Assembly (NCBI RefSeq): GCF_026126405.1
Contig: NZ_JAFMTQ010000012.1
Location: forward strand, 49,684 to 113,683
Length of the DNA: 64,000 nt
DNA from: Aureitalea sp. L0-47
GTDB lineage: Bacteria; Bacteroidota; Bacteroidia; Flavobacteriales; Flavobacteriaceae
Reading direction: 5' to 3'
Part shown: one piece after another, positions 44,946-53,984 of the stretch
How positions within the stretch are numbered: the stretch's first letter is position 1
Layout of the letters: every line of letters starts with the position of its first letter
Notes under the pieces: generated by a model
Told to the model about the DNA's origin: nothing
The model's database searches: none
The model's input: only the letters and a program-made list of their open reading frames with translations
Program-made: the position numbers and the translations under genes

Positions 44946-44974
44946 CAAAGTTAGAAAAAGAAATGCTATGGCAA
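44946..44974 (-). promoter_or_regulatory. Promoter of the acyl-CoA reductase gene
   Basis: On the minus strand TTG at 44974-44972, 18 bases, then TAACTTTG at 44953-44946. Its -7 box is two bases from the opposing -7 box of the ferredoxin promoter. Confidence 0.6.
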
Positions 44975-45315
44975 TCATTATAACAGACGAATGCATCAAC
45001 TGCGGGGCTTGTGAGCCCGAATGCCCGAATACCGCTATTTACGAAGGAGCTGACGACTGGCGTTATGCCGATGGAACGGATCTATCCGGGAAGGTTGTTT
45101 TACCCAATGGAAAAGAGGTAGACGCAGATGAGACACAGGAACCAGTAAGCGACGAGCTTTACTATATCGTAGCCGATAAGTGTACGGAGTGCAAAGGATT
45201 CCACGATGAGCCTCAGTGTGCAGCTGTATGTCCGGTGGACTGTTGTGTGCCTGACGAGGATAATGTAGAGACCGAAGAGGAACTACTCGGTAAGCAGTCG
45301 TTTATGCACCAGTAG
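44968..45315 (+). CDS. Dicluster 4Fe-4S ferredoxin
   Basis: 115 residues from ATG 44968 ([20 protein letters not shown]). First cluster motif [12 protein letters not shown]; second [18 protein letters not shown] with a long insertion between the second and third Cys, as in YfhL-type and Azotobacter-like 2[4Fe-4S] ferredoxins. A 30-residue insertion ([17 protein letters not shown]) separates the two. It carries electrons in the cytoplasm; partner unknown, perhaps the oxidoreductase at 51878-54556. Strong promoter upstream. Confidence 0.9.
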   Translation: MAIIITDECINCGACEPECPNTAIYEGADDWRYADGTDLSGKVVLPNGKEVDADETQEPVSDELYYIVADKCTECKGFHDEPQCAAVCPVDCCVPDEDNVETEEELLGKQSFMHQ

Positions 45316-45324
45316 TCTGATAGC

Positions 45325-46746
45325 CTACTTAGCTAAAAAATACCCATCCAAAAATTCAAGTCGGGCCTCCAGCCAGGTAGTGAGATATTCATAATCCTCG
45401 CTTGGATTCATGGTTTTATTCCATACCAGTTGCTCCCGTTCGTAGACACCTGCATCCGACAAGGCCACGTACAGTCGTTCCAATTTGCTGAATAGGTGGT
45501 CGTTGGAGAATTCACCTGTTCGCAACTCCTTCCACCGATTTATAACTTTCTCCCTGTAGTTGAATGGATTGTTTTCCCAAAGCCTGTCGAATAGACCATT
45601 GGAAAGGATGTCATCAGTGGTTGGAATGCGTTTACCGTCCTGAATTGTTCCAAGCACTCCATCCAGATCCCAGGGAATGAAAAAATAAGGTTTCCCTTCA
45701 TCCATTCTTGCTAAATAATAATTCTTACCCAGATTATCCGTGGCTCGGAGTAAATTGACAAACAGGAAATAATCCACAGCGTTTTCGATGTCCAACCATT
45801 TGGAAACCGAGTTGTTGAACTCTTCGTCACTACGCTTACTTACGATGCGTACAAACGCTACGAGATCGTCATAGTGCGCGGTATAATCTTCATAAGGGTA
45901 TTTCATTTCGAATCCCGCCCAGGTAGGAAAGGCGTTGTTGAATGCTGGCGCATCAGTGAACATGCAGCCCGGTTGATAGCTGGACGCTTTAAATAATTCC
46001 CCTCTTACGGTGTCGCCTTTCTTTTTTTTGAGATCAAGTAATTTTCGATCCACCTGTTCCGAGATCAGATAGATCCCCTGGTATTTATCATCCAGGAAGA
46101 CTTCGGCATAGCGCATGCGCACCCCTGCCTGGCCTTTTCGTTCCTTGGTAGCGCTTTGCATATCAAGCCACAAGGCATTGCTGAATCGTGAGCGCAACCT
46201 GAGAGGTTCGTTGTAGATGCTATTCAGGATCCAATCATCGTCTTCCCTCATATTTTCAAGTCGAACGTCTATGGATTCCCGGGTGTTCTTCGGGTCCCTG
46301 AATTCGAGGTCGTAGGACTTCTTCGGATATAGCAAGGCACTGTTACCACGCAACTCGATCCCGGCGGTCATATCTAGCAGTGTGTCATTGTGAGTGTATT
46401 GAATTCGGACCAGGGTTTTTGGTTCATCCACTATGGGTTCTTCGGTATGAATTTGAATAAAAGGCAGCCTGGTTTTAACGAGCTTAATAGAATCTTTATA
46501 ATTGTAGAGCCACTTCGAATCTGAAGACATGGCGTACAGACTTTTATTCACCAGGATGCTGTCTCCTGTATTCCGCCACAAATAATTTCGAGCGTCTAAC
46601 CCGGGCGACCACACGGCTAATTTAAGCGTGGAATCTATAGCATACCTGCCTTTCTCGGGCTGAATGCCTCTACGGTCCTGCGCATTCAGTTCAGTAGAAA
46701 ACAGAATTGCTATGACAGTAATTAGAATAGTAATTATCACTTTCAT
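45325..46746 (-). CDS. CotH kinase family exported protein
   Basis: 473 residues from ATG 46746, which begins a signal peptide (MKVIITILITVIAILFSTELNAQ). The CotH core includes GIELRGNSALLYPKKSYDLEF, DDWILNSIYNEPLRLRSRFSNAL, GVRMRYAEVFLDDKYQGIYLI and the metal-binding IPWDLDGVLG. CotH proteins are atypical protein kinases; a bacterial exported role in spore coat or surface is known only for some. The overlapping upstream ATG at 46794 would overlap the GIY-YIG-like gene and lacks a signal peptide start. Confidence 0.88.
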   Translation of the reverse strand: MKVIITILITVIAILFSTELNAQDRRGIQPEKGRYAIDSTLKLAVWSPGLDARNYLWRNTGDSILVNKSLYAMSSDSKWLYNYKDSIKLVKTRLPFIQIHTEEPIVDEPKTLVRIQYTHNDTLLDMTAGIELRGNSALLYPKKSYDLEFRDPKNTRESIDVRLENMREDDDWILNSIYNEPLRLRSRFSNALWLDMQSATKERKGQAGVRMRYAEVFLDDKYQGIYLISEQVDRKLLDLKKKKGDTVRGELFKASSYQPGCMFTDAPAFNNAFPTWAGFEMKYPYEDYTAHYDDLVAFVRIVSKRSDEEFNNSVSKWLDIENAVDYFLFVNLLRATDNLGKNYYLARMDEGKPYFFIPWDLDGVLGTIQDGKRIPTTDDILSNGLFDRLWENNPFNYREKVINRWKELRTGEFSNDHLFSKLERLYVALSDAGVYEREQLVWNKTMNPSEDYEYLTTWLEARLEFLDGYFLAK

Positions 46747-46774
46747 AATAGAGCGATGAAAGTAAATAATTCTA

Positions 46775-47125
46775 CTAGTTATACCAAACCGCATACCGCT
46801 TTCTTCGCAACTCCTTTGCGAGCTGTTCTTCCATCTTTAAAGCCTCGGCTCTTGTGGCTAAAGGAGGGATATGATTGTACAGGCTGGGTCTAAGATAAGA
46901 ACCGTATTTCCGAACTATGCTCGATGAGATATTGTGCCCCTTTTTGCTGATATGTCCTGTTTTATGCTGAAGGAACCGTTCTTTGGGCGTCTTTGAGGTC
47001 ATTCCCACGTAAAGACATTCCAGGACTCCGTTAAACTGCGGATTGGTCTCCCTAAAACGGCGATGCTCGGTAAAGACCTTCTTTTTTAATTCGATAACGT
47101 ATACGCGGTATAGGGGCTTAGCCAT
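46775..47125 (-). CDS. GIY-YIG superfamily nuclease-like protein
   Basis: 116 residues: YRVYVIELKKK, then CLYVGMTSKTPKERFLQHKTG, which matches the GIY-YIG pattern (YVI ... YVG-x-T ... R ... QH). R50 and E99/E100 (ALKMEEQLAKEL) may be catalytic. A 25-residue insertion lies between the two strands. Function unknown; it may be a small single-domain nuclease of the kind seen in many Bacteroidota. Confidence 0.7.
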   Translation of the reverse strand: MAKPLYRVYVIELKKKVFTEHRRFRETNPQFNGVLECLYVGMTSKTPKERFLQHKTGHISKKGHNISSSIVRKYGSYLRPSLYNHIPPLATRAEALKMEEQLAKELRRKRYAVWYN

Positions 47126-47168
47126 TTATTAACTATCGGATGAACATTATATCAATACTTCTCTGATC

Positions 47169-47771
47169 CTACTCGCAATCACCTGAACCGGTCCATGTGG
47201 TATTTTTTCCTGAATTTCCTTCTGTCCAGTACCCTTTAAAGGATGTTGCCGACGTAAAAGTAAAAACCACTTTACCTGAACGACTGCTATTTGTTCTTCC
47301 CCAGGTTCCCTCATATACCCAGACGCCTTCTTTTTTGAAAAGTTTTCCTGAAATTGTTTTTGTAGTGGATCCGTAATAACCTTCACCCCAATGAATTTTG
47401 CCGTAGGTAGAACTCCAGGCACATGACAAGTCAGGCTGAGGAACATCGCAAGGTGTGCATTTCCAGGTTCCGTCCGGCTCATCATCGAAGTAGCGGCCAA
47501 ATCTTCTTTGTTGAGCGGTCGCCTCTGCCCAGGTCACACCGGTAACTATGGGTGCCATGGTTCCGTATTCGAGATTGGCTACAATATTCGGATCTGTGGT
47601 CATTGCTACGCCATATGTTACCCAGCACGGATCCATGCACGGAGATAATCTTTCACCCACGCCGGATGCATATAAGCCCCATACAGGTGCATTGGGATCT
47701 GCACCAACTTGGGCAAATGATATTGAAATACATGTAATAAATAAGCCGATAAGGAGGATGGTCTTTTTCAT
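47169..47771 (-). CDS. Secreted protein of unknown function
   Basis: 200 residues from ATG 47771, giving a signal peptide (MKKTILLIGLFITCISISFA). The mature part has several Cys (SPCMDPCWVTYGVAM, CTPCDVPQPDLSC) and Gly/Trp-rich beta stretches (GVWVYEGTWGRTNSS, GYWTEGNSGKNTTW). No family recognised. Probably a small exported or surface protein. Confidence 0.6.
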   Translation of the reverse strand: MKKTILLIGLFITCISISFAQVGADPNAPVWGLYASGVGERLSPCMDPCWVTYGVAMTTDPNIVANLEYGTMAPIVTGVTWAEATAQQRRFGRYFDDEPDGTWKCTPCDVPQPDLSCAWSSTYGKIHWGEGYYGSTTKTISGKLFKKEGVWVYEGTWGRTNSSRSGKVVFTFTSATSFKGYWTEGNSGKNTTWTGSGDCE

Positions 47772-47982
47772 GAATCTGTGTTTAGATGGATTAACATAAG
47801 TAATTGGCAAAAACCATTAAAAATGGTCAGAAACATTGTGCAATTATACTATGACTAGTAGGGGATAGTAGTCTCAATCTTAGATAAATATAACAAAATT
47901 GGGCGAAAAGAATTTATACCACCTTTTAAAGATTAATAATTCTAATATTCATAATCAGTGGCCTGAAGCTTAGTGTACCAGC

Positions 47983-48492
47983 CTACCATGAACCTGCGTA
48001 GGACAGAGGTTCATTTGTGGATTGTTGCAGATAAGCGAACTTTACCTTAAGGATCTGCCTGATGTGAATGTAGTCATGCGCCAGCCAATTGGTAAGGAAG
48101 AGTTCGGCGGACATAGGCCCTAATTTCGGGTGTTGATAGGAATTATCCCAATTAGGTGCTTTAAGGGAGCTCAACCATTTTAGGGACCTTGATCGTTCTT
48201 CTGAAAATTTATCTAGCATGACCTGGAAATCCTGCCCTATGTAATTCCGAGCCTTGACCAAATCCAAAGGATCAAAGGGTGGCATGGGTTCATTCGGACA
48301 TTCAAGCACATGTTTCACCCTGGCTCGAAAATCTTCACATTCTTCATCGTGAAGATGACAAACGATCTCTAACAGGCACCATTTGTCTGGTGCCGGTTTC
48401 CAAAGCACCATCTCTTTGGAGCTGTCTTTCAGCAGATCATGAAAGACCTGTGAATTCCTTGTGAGTTCGCTAATTATTTTATGATGATCCAT
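47983..48492 (-). CDS. DinB/YfiT-like metal-binding protein
   Basis: 169 residues with the DinB four-helix pattern: H46 in EIVCHLHDE and H139/H143 in WLAHDYIHIRQI form the three-His metal site. Members act as thiol-dependent transferases or hydrolases, mostly unassigned. Cytoplasmic; monocistronic. Confidence 0.8.
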   Translation of the reverse strand: MDHHKIISELTRNSQVFHDLLKDSSKEMVLWKPAPDKWCLLEIVCHLHDEECEDFRARVKHVLECPNEPMPPFDPLDLVKARNYIGQDFQVMLDKFSEERSRSLKWLSSLKAPNWDNSYQHPKLGPMSAELFLTNWLAHDYIHIRQILKVKFAYLQQSTNEPLSYAGSW

Positions 48493-48537
48493 ACTTCAGA
48501 AATAAAGATACGGAGAATGCCCCTATTAACTCATACA

Positions 48538-50034
48538 TTACTCCAGCACCAAAAAACGACGCTCTGTCCAGGAATCACTTAGCATAATAAAACGTCCGTT
48601 CACATAATTTCCATTATGCGGAATGTACAATGTTTTACCTTTATTATCCTGTATTCTTTTAATTATTACCTCTCCATTCGCATCATATTTGAAATCGTAG
48701 AGTGTTGTTGGGCCAAAAAAACTCTTAGTGGCACGGGTTCGGCCGTCGTCCTTTTGCTTTAAGTTAGTGGCGGCATTAGCTAAAACATGCAAATTATTAT
48801 CCTTTACAAAGGCATTATAGGTAGCTCTTGAATCATTTTTAGAAATACTTCGTCCCCATTGCATGGTCCCTGCTTTATCAAACTTAATTATTACAATATT
48901 CCCATAGTATGGTGTTGATTGGTACGCACCACCTAGTACACCGGCGGCTGGAGGTAAGGCACCATGGGTTCCCGGAGAATATTCCTCGGCTAGTAAATAG
49001 CTGTTCTTTTCGTCGTCTTCAAGTATATAGTTCACAATAAAACCGTATAATTCCTTACCCTTCCTTTTCTTCCTCTCAGCTCGATTTTTACCATAGATGC
49101 CTTCGTAGACTTCAGTTGGTAAACCTTGCAATTTAATTTCAGATAAGCTAAGATCAAACATGTCAATATGGAAGTTACACACACCTTTGATCCTATTGTC
49201 GCCAGATTCAGAATAAAAACCATAAAAGTTGAGTTTCCTATCCATTTGAATCGATTTCACAACGTTTATGTACTTGTCCGCCTTCTGAATCCTGACTTCA
49301 GTTACATTGTCTGCCGAATATTTCTCGAGGCGGAAGTGACGGTTTTCAATAGATATCTCCATCTCCGTCTCTTCATTGTAATACGATTCTCCCAGAATAA
49401 AAACATTCAATTCGTCGTCCAGGTATGACTCAAGTACACTGTAGAATTTGTTCTCATTTCGGCTGGTTTGTTTACTGAACACCTCCTCCAGAGTCTCAGC
49501 ATTAAAGACAGTCACCTGAAAATAGATCATATTCCGGTTGATGGTAAATGAACTAACCGAAAAAAACTTCTCATCAGGAGATAATGCAACGCTGGTTCCT
49601 CTTTTGTTTGAAAATAGCCCCATTTTTTTATCCACGTTCCAACTAGTAAGATCAATCCTATTATGCGACTTTTCTTCAAAATTCATTTGATAGCATGAAA
49701 GTACAAGCTCATCTTTTTCCGGATAACTTTGGGTGAACACCTTAATTTCGTTATTATAAAATATTTCCCCCACAACCTGCTCTCGTCGGGCCTTTTTTAT
49801 CTCTTCAGTATGGATATTTACCAACCGCTCGTCAAATAGATCAAAATAGATTCGCTTATTGTCATGTCGGATAAATCCCGTCTTTCCATCTGGTGAAGTA
49901 TGAACCGCCAGTATGCTGTCTATCTTATGCGCATCCCTGTATTCCGGACTGCGATAGATGTCAAATTCGGATCGGTTTTGTGAATAACAAGACAGACTGA
50001 TTAGAATGCAGAGCGCGAAGTGAATTTTTTTCAT
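48538..50034 (-). CDS. Exported protein of unknown function
   Basis: 498 residues: signal peptide (IHFALCILISLSCYS), then repeats that look like beta-propeller or similar strands (TSVALSPDEKFFSVSSFTIN, VFILGESYYNE, ELYGFIVNYILEDDE, NIVIIKFDKAGTMQWGRSIS). The wording resembles Bacteroidota proteins in which each strand reports an experimental or data variable, but no fold was recognised with confidence. Possibly a surface or periplasmic scaffold. Monocistronic. Confidence 0.55.
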   Translation of the reverse strand: MKKIHFALCILISLSCYSQNRSEFDIYRSPEYRDAHKIDSILAVHTSPDGKTGFIRHDNKRIYFDLFDERLVNIHTEEIKKARREQVVGEIFYNNEIKVFTQSYPEKDELVLSCYQMNFEEKSHNRIDLTSWNVDKKMGLFSNKRGTSVALSPDEKFFSVSSFTINRNMIYFQVTVFNAETLEEVFSKQTSRNENKFYSVLESYLDDELNVFILGESYYNEETEMEISIENRHFRLEKYSADNVTEVRIQKADKYINVVKSIQMDRKLNFYGFYSESGDNRIKGVCNFHIDMFDLSLSEIKLQGLPTEVYEGIYGKNRAERKKRKGKELYGFIVNYILEDDEKNSYLLAEEYSPGTHGALPPAAGVLGGAYQSTPYYGNIVIIKFDKAGTMQWGRSISKNDSRATYNAFVKDNNLHVLANAATNLKQKDDGRTRATKSFFGPTTLYDFKYDANGEVIIKRIQDNKGKTLYIPHNGNYVNGRFIMLSDSWTERRFLVLE

Positions 50035-50103
50035 ACGTAACGAAGATACATGCTAGTTTCAAAAAATAACATTAGATACCTAGAAATATAGATTGATTCT
50101 AGA

Positions 50104-50391
50104 TCAACTGCCCGCGATTGGTGTTCCGAAGAGCCCCACAGCCAATTCGGCCCAAACGAGCATGAAGACAACCACCACTGCAGCGATAAGTAATATTTTT
50201 GAGGTTTTCTTTCGTATTCGTTTGCCGATCATATTGATGAGCAATCCCATCGCCAGTAGCAATGCGCCCATGATCACAAAATCCATTACGCCCCAGTTCA
50301 CTTCATCCGTGAACTGCATGGCTGTGAAAGGGATGAGGAGCAGAATTATCACTGTTCCAATAATGATGAGAAGTCGTTTGGTAAGAGTCAT
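50104..50391 (-). CDS. Small membrane protein of unknown function
   Basis: 95 residues with three hydrophobic helices (LLIIIGTVIILLLIPFTAMQF, FVIMGALLLAMGLLINMIG, ILLIAAVVVVFMLVWAELAVG) separated by KRIRKKTSK. No family named with confidence; similar small membrane proteins are common in this phylum. Confidence 0.6.
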   Translation of the reverse strand: MTLTKRLLIIIGTVIILLLIPFTAMQFTDEVNWGVMDFVIMGALLLAMGLLINMIGKRIRKKTSKILLIAAVVVVFMLVWAELAVGLFGTPIAGS

Positions 50392-50432
50392 GTTTAAAAC
50401 TATTGAAATTATCTTGTTTTATTACGAATGGG

Positions 50433-51674
50433 TCATGTGGTCAAATCTGAAACTCTTACACCGTCGAAATCCGCGAACTCAGCCGGTTCCCTGGATACAA
50501 TTGCTTGCGGGATATTTTCAAGGAGTATGTCAAATGCCTCTGGATCCAGCTGAGCGATAAAATCGGCAAAATAATTCCTTCTAGCCTCATCCGGGAAATA
50601 CCTTCGGTTCATTTTAACTATGGCTTTCAGCATGGGCAAATAAGGTTGTAAGTCGGTAGTGGTCGATGCCGCTTCACTATCTATCCACGCGATTGGAACT
50701 TTGATCACTGAACCTTTTTTAACCAGCTCGGACCGTAGTAGGAGTTCTATATCGAAAGCAAATTTCTTTTCAATAAGATTATCTATTATTTCTGAAACCA
50801 TTCTGGCTTCAAATGCCTTAAAACCACATTGGGTATCCACTACATGCCCTAAATTCGGAATGAGTCGTTTCCATAGATAGATAAACAGCTTTCCTCTATC
50901 GTTTCGCGCTCCTTTTTTAATAACCACCGATTCCTTTTCCCTTCTGGAACCTATTGCCACCGCTTTGTTTTTATGCTGAATAGGATCGATCAGCAGCATG
51001 AGCTGCCCTAAATGCGTGGACAGGTCAGCATCGGTATAGACCACTACATGATCTTCCTTTCCATGCCTTCGCACCGCATCCCACATACCGTAGACTATGG
51101 AACCGCCTTTCTGACTCTCATTTGTTGAGTTCAACTGCTTAGCGGGAGCATATCCTTTGGCAATCGCCTCTTCCAGGAACAACACTCGAACCTGTTCACC
51201 GAGATCGTTCTCTTTTATGATTTCTTCGGCTATTTTACCGCTCCCTTCCGGGCATCCGTCGTCTACTACCATCAATTCCCAGCTAATTTGCGGTGTATCA
51301 CTGAACAACCATTCCAGCTGTCGAACCTTTTTTAAAAGGAAATCCTCTCCATGAGGATGTTCACTGCTCTTGAGTATTCGGTTGTGCTCCTTGTAGACGG
51401 CAAAAACAACTGAAACATGTATGGTTTTTTTCACTTCGGAAGCGAGCAGTTTGGATCGTACAATTTTCAGGGCAAGCAAAATGAATATTAGCGAAGGATC
51501 GTTCTTTTCTATGAGTTGGCTTTCGATGGTTTCTATATCCTTTATACTGGAAACCTGCTCCAAAATTGATTCTACGGTCTCAATGATCAATTCCGAATGC
51601 AGATCACTGGTAAGGTCAACTTCCTTAGGGTTGGATTCTATTATTTTATGGATAAACTGCGCTAGATCTTTCAC
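50433..51674 (-). CDS. GT2 family glycosyltransferase with helical N-terminal extension
   Basis: 413 residues. The GT-A core starts about residue 86 (SVVFAVYKE), with VVDDG at 136-140 and YTDADLS (DAD at 215-217) as the metal/nucleotide site, then TQCGFKAFEA as in dolichyl-phosphate mannose synthase-like enzymes. The first 80 residues are helical (ESILEQVSSIKDIETIESQL) and the last 60 include FADFIAQLDPEAF. No C-terminal membrane helix. Transfers sugar to a lipid or glycan acceptor in the cytoplasm; specifics unknown. Confidence 0.8.
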   Translation of the reverse strand: MKDLAQFIHKIIESNPKEVDLTSDLHSELIIETVESILEQVSSIKDIETIESQLIEKNDPSLIFILLALKIVRSKLLASEVKKTIHVSVVFAVYKEHNRILKSSEHPHGEDFLLKKVRQLEWLFSDTPQISWELMVVDDGCPEGSGKIAEEIIKENDLGEQVRVLFLEEAIAKGYAPAKQLNSTNESQKGGSIVYGMWDAVRRHGKEDHVVVYTDADLSTHLGQLMLLIDPIQHKNKAVAIGSRREKESVVIKKGARNDRGKLFIYLWKRLIPNLGHVVDTQCGFKAFEARMVSEIIDNLIEKKFAFDIELLLRSELVKKGSVIKVPIAWIDSEAASTTTDLQPYLPMLKAIVKMNRRYFPDEARRNYFADFIAQLDPEAFDILLENIPQAIVSREPAEFADFDGVRVSDLTT

Positions 51675-51788
51675 TGGACATTCGGTTTAAACAATCGACA
51701 TGGAAGAAGTACTCTAAAAGTACATAATTCGCCACTTTCAGAGTATTAAAACTAGGTAAAAATCACAAGCTCTCAAATTAATCGTAAC

Positions 51789-51800
51789 TGATAATTATCA
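51789..51800. promoter_or_regulatory. FNR/CRP-like palindrome upstream of the oxidoreductase operon
   Basis: TGATAATTATCA, a perfect 12-base palindrome matching the core of the FNR box (TTGAT-N4-ATCAA). Its centre is 29.5 bases upstream of a TAATTTTC -7 box at 51824-51831, which would place it near -42. Confidence 0.5.
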
Positions 51801-51877
51801 TAGTTAATTCATCAAAACCTGCCTAATTTTCAGAATCTTAAAAATAACCTGCAAGAATTGCATCTAAAATTAAGAAT

Positions 51878-52105
51878 ATGGCAAAAGTAAGAGGAGCTAT
51901 CGTAGTCGACACTGAAGCCTGTAAAGGATGTGAAGTTTGTATTCCGGTTTGTGGGCCAGATGTGATAAGCATGTCCCAGGAAGTGAACCGCAAGGGTTAT
52001 CACTACGCTTATATGAGCGATCCTGAAGCCTGCACCGGATGTACTAACTGCGCTATCGTTTGCCCGGACAGGGCGATAGCAGTGTATCGAGTTAAGGTAG
52101 CATAA
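51878..52105 (+). CDS. 2-oxoacid:ferredoxin oxidoreductase, ferredoxin (delta) subunit
   Basis: 75 residues with two 4Fe-4S motifs: CKGCEVCIPVCG and CTGCTNCAIVCP. The third residue after the first motif is Gly where Pro is usual. It is the small electron-transfer subunit of VOR/KOR-type enzymes and lies 18 bases before the alpha gene, first in a five-gene unit. Confidence 0.88.
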   Translation: MAKVRGAIVVDTEACKGCEVCIPVCGPDVISMSQEVNRKGYHYAYMSDPEACTGCTNCAIVCPDRAIAVYRVKVA

Positions 52106-52123
52106 CTAAAGTAAAACGAAATT

Positions 52124-53248
52124 ATGTCTGAGTTAAGATTAATGAAGGGTAACGAAGCACTGGCCGAGGCGGCTATACGCGCCGGAGCCGACGCCTACTT
52201 TGGTTACCCCATCACACCTCAATCGGAGGTGATCGAATACCTGATGACAGAACGCCCCGAGGAACGCACGGGTATGGTTGTGCTTCAGGCTGAAAGTGAA
52301 GTAGCCGCTATCAACATGGTTTACGGAGCGGCTGGTACGGGAAAAAAAGTGATGACCTCATCCTCTAGTCCCGGGATCTCCCTGAAAATGGAAGGTATTT
52401 CCTATCTGGCGGGAGCGGAACTTCCTGCTCTTATTGTTAACGTAGTACGTGGTGGTCCTGGTTTAGGGACTATCCAACCTTCGCAAGCGGATTACTACCA
52501 GGCTGTGAAAGGTGGAGGCCACGGCGACTATCATATGTATGTCCTGGCACCGGCTTCGGTTCAGGAAATGGCCGACTTCGTCTCTGATGGCTTCGAAATG
52601 GCATTTAAGTACCGCACACCTGTAATGATACTTTCCGACGGGCTAATTGGCCAAATGATGGAGAAAGTGGTGCTGAAAGATGAGCAAAAGCGATTGACCG
52701 ACGAAGAGGTAGCCGAGCGTTATGGCGACTGGGCTACGACTGGTAAAAAAGACAGGGAAAGAAACATCATTACTTCCTTGTACCTGGAACCTGAGCGAAT
52801 GGAACAACGCGTAAGACGTTTGATGAAAAAATACGAACGCATGGAGCAAGAAGATATGCGTTATGAAACTATTTTCTGCGATGATGCCGAATATCTTATC
52901 GTAGCCTACGGATCGAGCGCACGTATCGCTCAAAAGACCGTCGAGCTTGCTCGTAAGAAAGGAATTCGCGCCGGACTTCTACGTCCGATCACGCTTTTCC
53001 CATTCCCAACGAAACCATTGAACAAACTGGCGGACCAGGTAAAAGGTGTGCTCAGCGTTGAAATGAATGCAGGGCAAATGATAGATGATGTTCGCCTGGC
53101 AATAGAACACAAGGTGCCGGCAGAGCACTTCGGAAGAACCGGTGGTATCATTCATACCCCTGAAGAAATATTAGAAGCATTAGAACAAAAAATCGTGAAA
53201 GATGGAAGTATTAGACATCATACGACCCGAGAACCAAGTCTTTTGTAA
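52124..53248 (+). CDS. 2-oxoacid:ferredoxin oxidoreductase, alpha subunit
   Basis: 374 residues with the VorB/KorA pattern: KGNEALAEAAIRAGADAYFGYPITPQSEVIEYL, AAINMVYGAAGTGKKVMTSSSSPGISL, RGGPGLGTIQPSQADYY, and a C-terminal EYLIVAYGSSARIAQKTV domain. Together with the beta subunit it oxidises a 2-oxoacid (2-oxoglutarate or branched-chain) with CoA, reducing ferredoxin. The substrate is not fixed by sequence. Its last 47 bases overlap the beta gene. Confidence 0.88.
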   Translation: MSELRLMKGNEALAEAAIRAGADAYFGYPITPQSEVIEYLMTERPEERTGMVVLQAESEVAAINMVYGAAGTGKKVMTSSSSPGISLKMEGISYLAGAELPALIVNVVRGGPGLGTIQPSQADYYQAVKGGGHGDYHMYVLAPASVQEMADFVSDGFEMAFKYRTPVMILSDGLIGQMMEKVVLKDEQKRLTDEEVAERYGDWATTGKKDRERNIITSLYLEPERMEQRVRRLMKKYERMEQEDMRYETIFCDDAEYLIVAYGSSARIAQKTVELARKKGIRAGLLRPITLFPFPTKPLNKLADQVKGVLSVEMNAGQMIDDVRLAIEHKVPAEHFGRTGGIIHTPEEILEALEQKIVKDGSIRHHTTREPSLL

Positions 53249-53984
53249 GACCAAATTAATGACCGACACTACCTTGACGTATTGTCCGGGTTGTGGTCAC
53301 GGGACAGCACATAATATCGCCATGGAGGTGATCGATGAACTTGGTATCGCCGAGGATACTATCGGTGTAGCTCCCGTAGGATGCTCGGTATTTGCCTACG
53401 ATTTTATGAACGTGGATATGACCCAGGCAGCTCACGGGCGTGCACCTGCGGTAGCGACCGGTATCGCCAGGATTTGGCCCGAGAAATACGTCTTCACCTA
53501 CCAGGGAGATGGTGACCTTGCCGCCATAGGTACTGCCGAGACCATTCACTGCTGTAACAGGGGTGAGAATATCGTGGTGCTCTTCGTGAATAACGGGATC
53601 TACGGGATGACCGGTGGCCAGATGGCACCAACCACTTTGCCAGGTATGCGAACCTCTACGTCACCATACGGACGTGAGATTGACACCATGGGATCACCTA
53701 TCAAGATGAGTGAACTGGTGGCCAATCTGCCCGGAACCTATTATGTGACGCGGCAGTCGGTACATACACACAAACATGTGCGCAAGGCCAAGAAGGCGAT
53801 TAAGAAGGCGTTTGAGAATACACGATTGAAGAAAGGCTTATCCTTCATTGAGATCGTTTCCAATTGTAATTCCGGATGGAAGATGACGCCAAATGAATCG
53901 AATATATGGATGGAGGAAAATATGTTCCCATACTATCCACTAGGTGATATTAAGGTAAATGGAAAAATAAAACAAGTAGCATGA
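53202..53984 (+). CDS. 2-oxoacid:ferredoxin oxidoreductase, beta (TPP) subunit
   Basis: 260 residues. The N-terminus EVLDIIRPENQVF matches Bacteroidota relatives, so the 47-base overlap with the alpha gene is real. CPGCGHGTAHN and the TPP motif YQGDGDLAAIGTAETIHCCNRGENIVVLFVNNGIYGMTGGQ are diagnostic. TPP and a 4Fe-4S cluster are expected. It overlaps the gamma gene by four bases (ATGA). Confidence 0.9.
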   Translation: MEVLDIIRPENQVFCKTKLMTDTTLTYCPGCGHGTAHNIAMEVIDELGIAEDTIGVAPVGCSVFAYDFMNVDMTQAAHGRAPAVATGIARIWPEKYVFTYQGDGDLAAIGTAETIHCCNRGENIVVLFVNNGIYGMTGGQMAPTTLPGMRTSTSPYGREIDTMGSPIKMSELVANLPGTYYVTRQSVHTHKHVRKAKKAIKKAFENTRLKKGLSFIEIVSNCNSGWKMTPNESNIWMEENMFPYYPLGDIKVNGKIKQVA

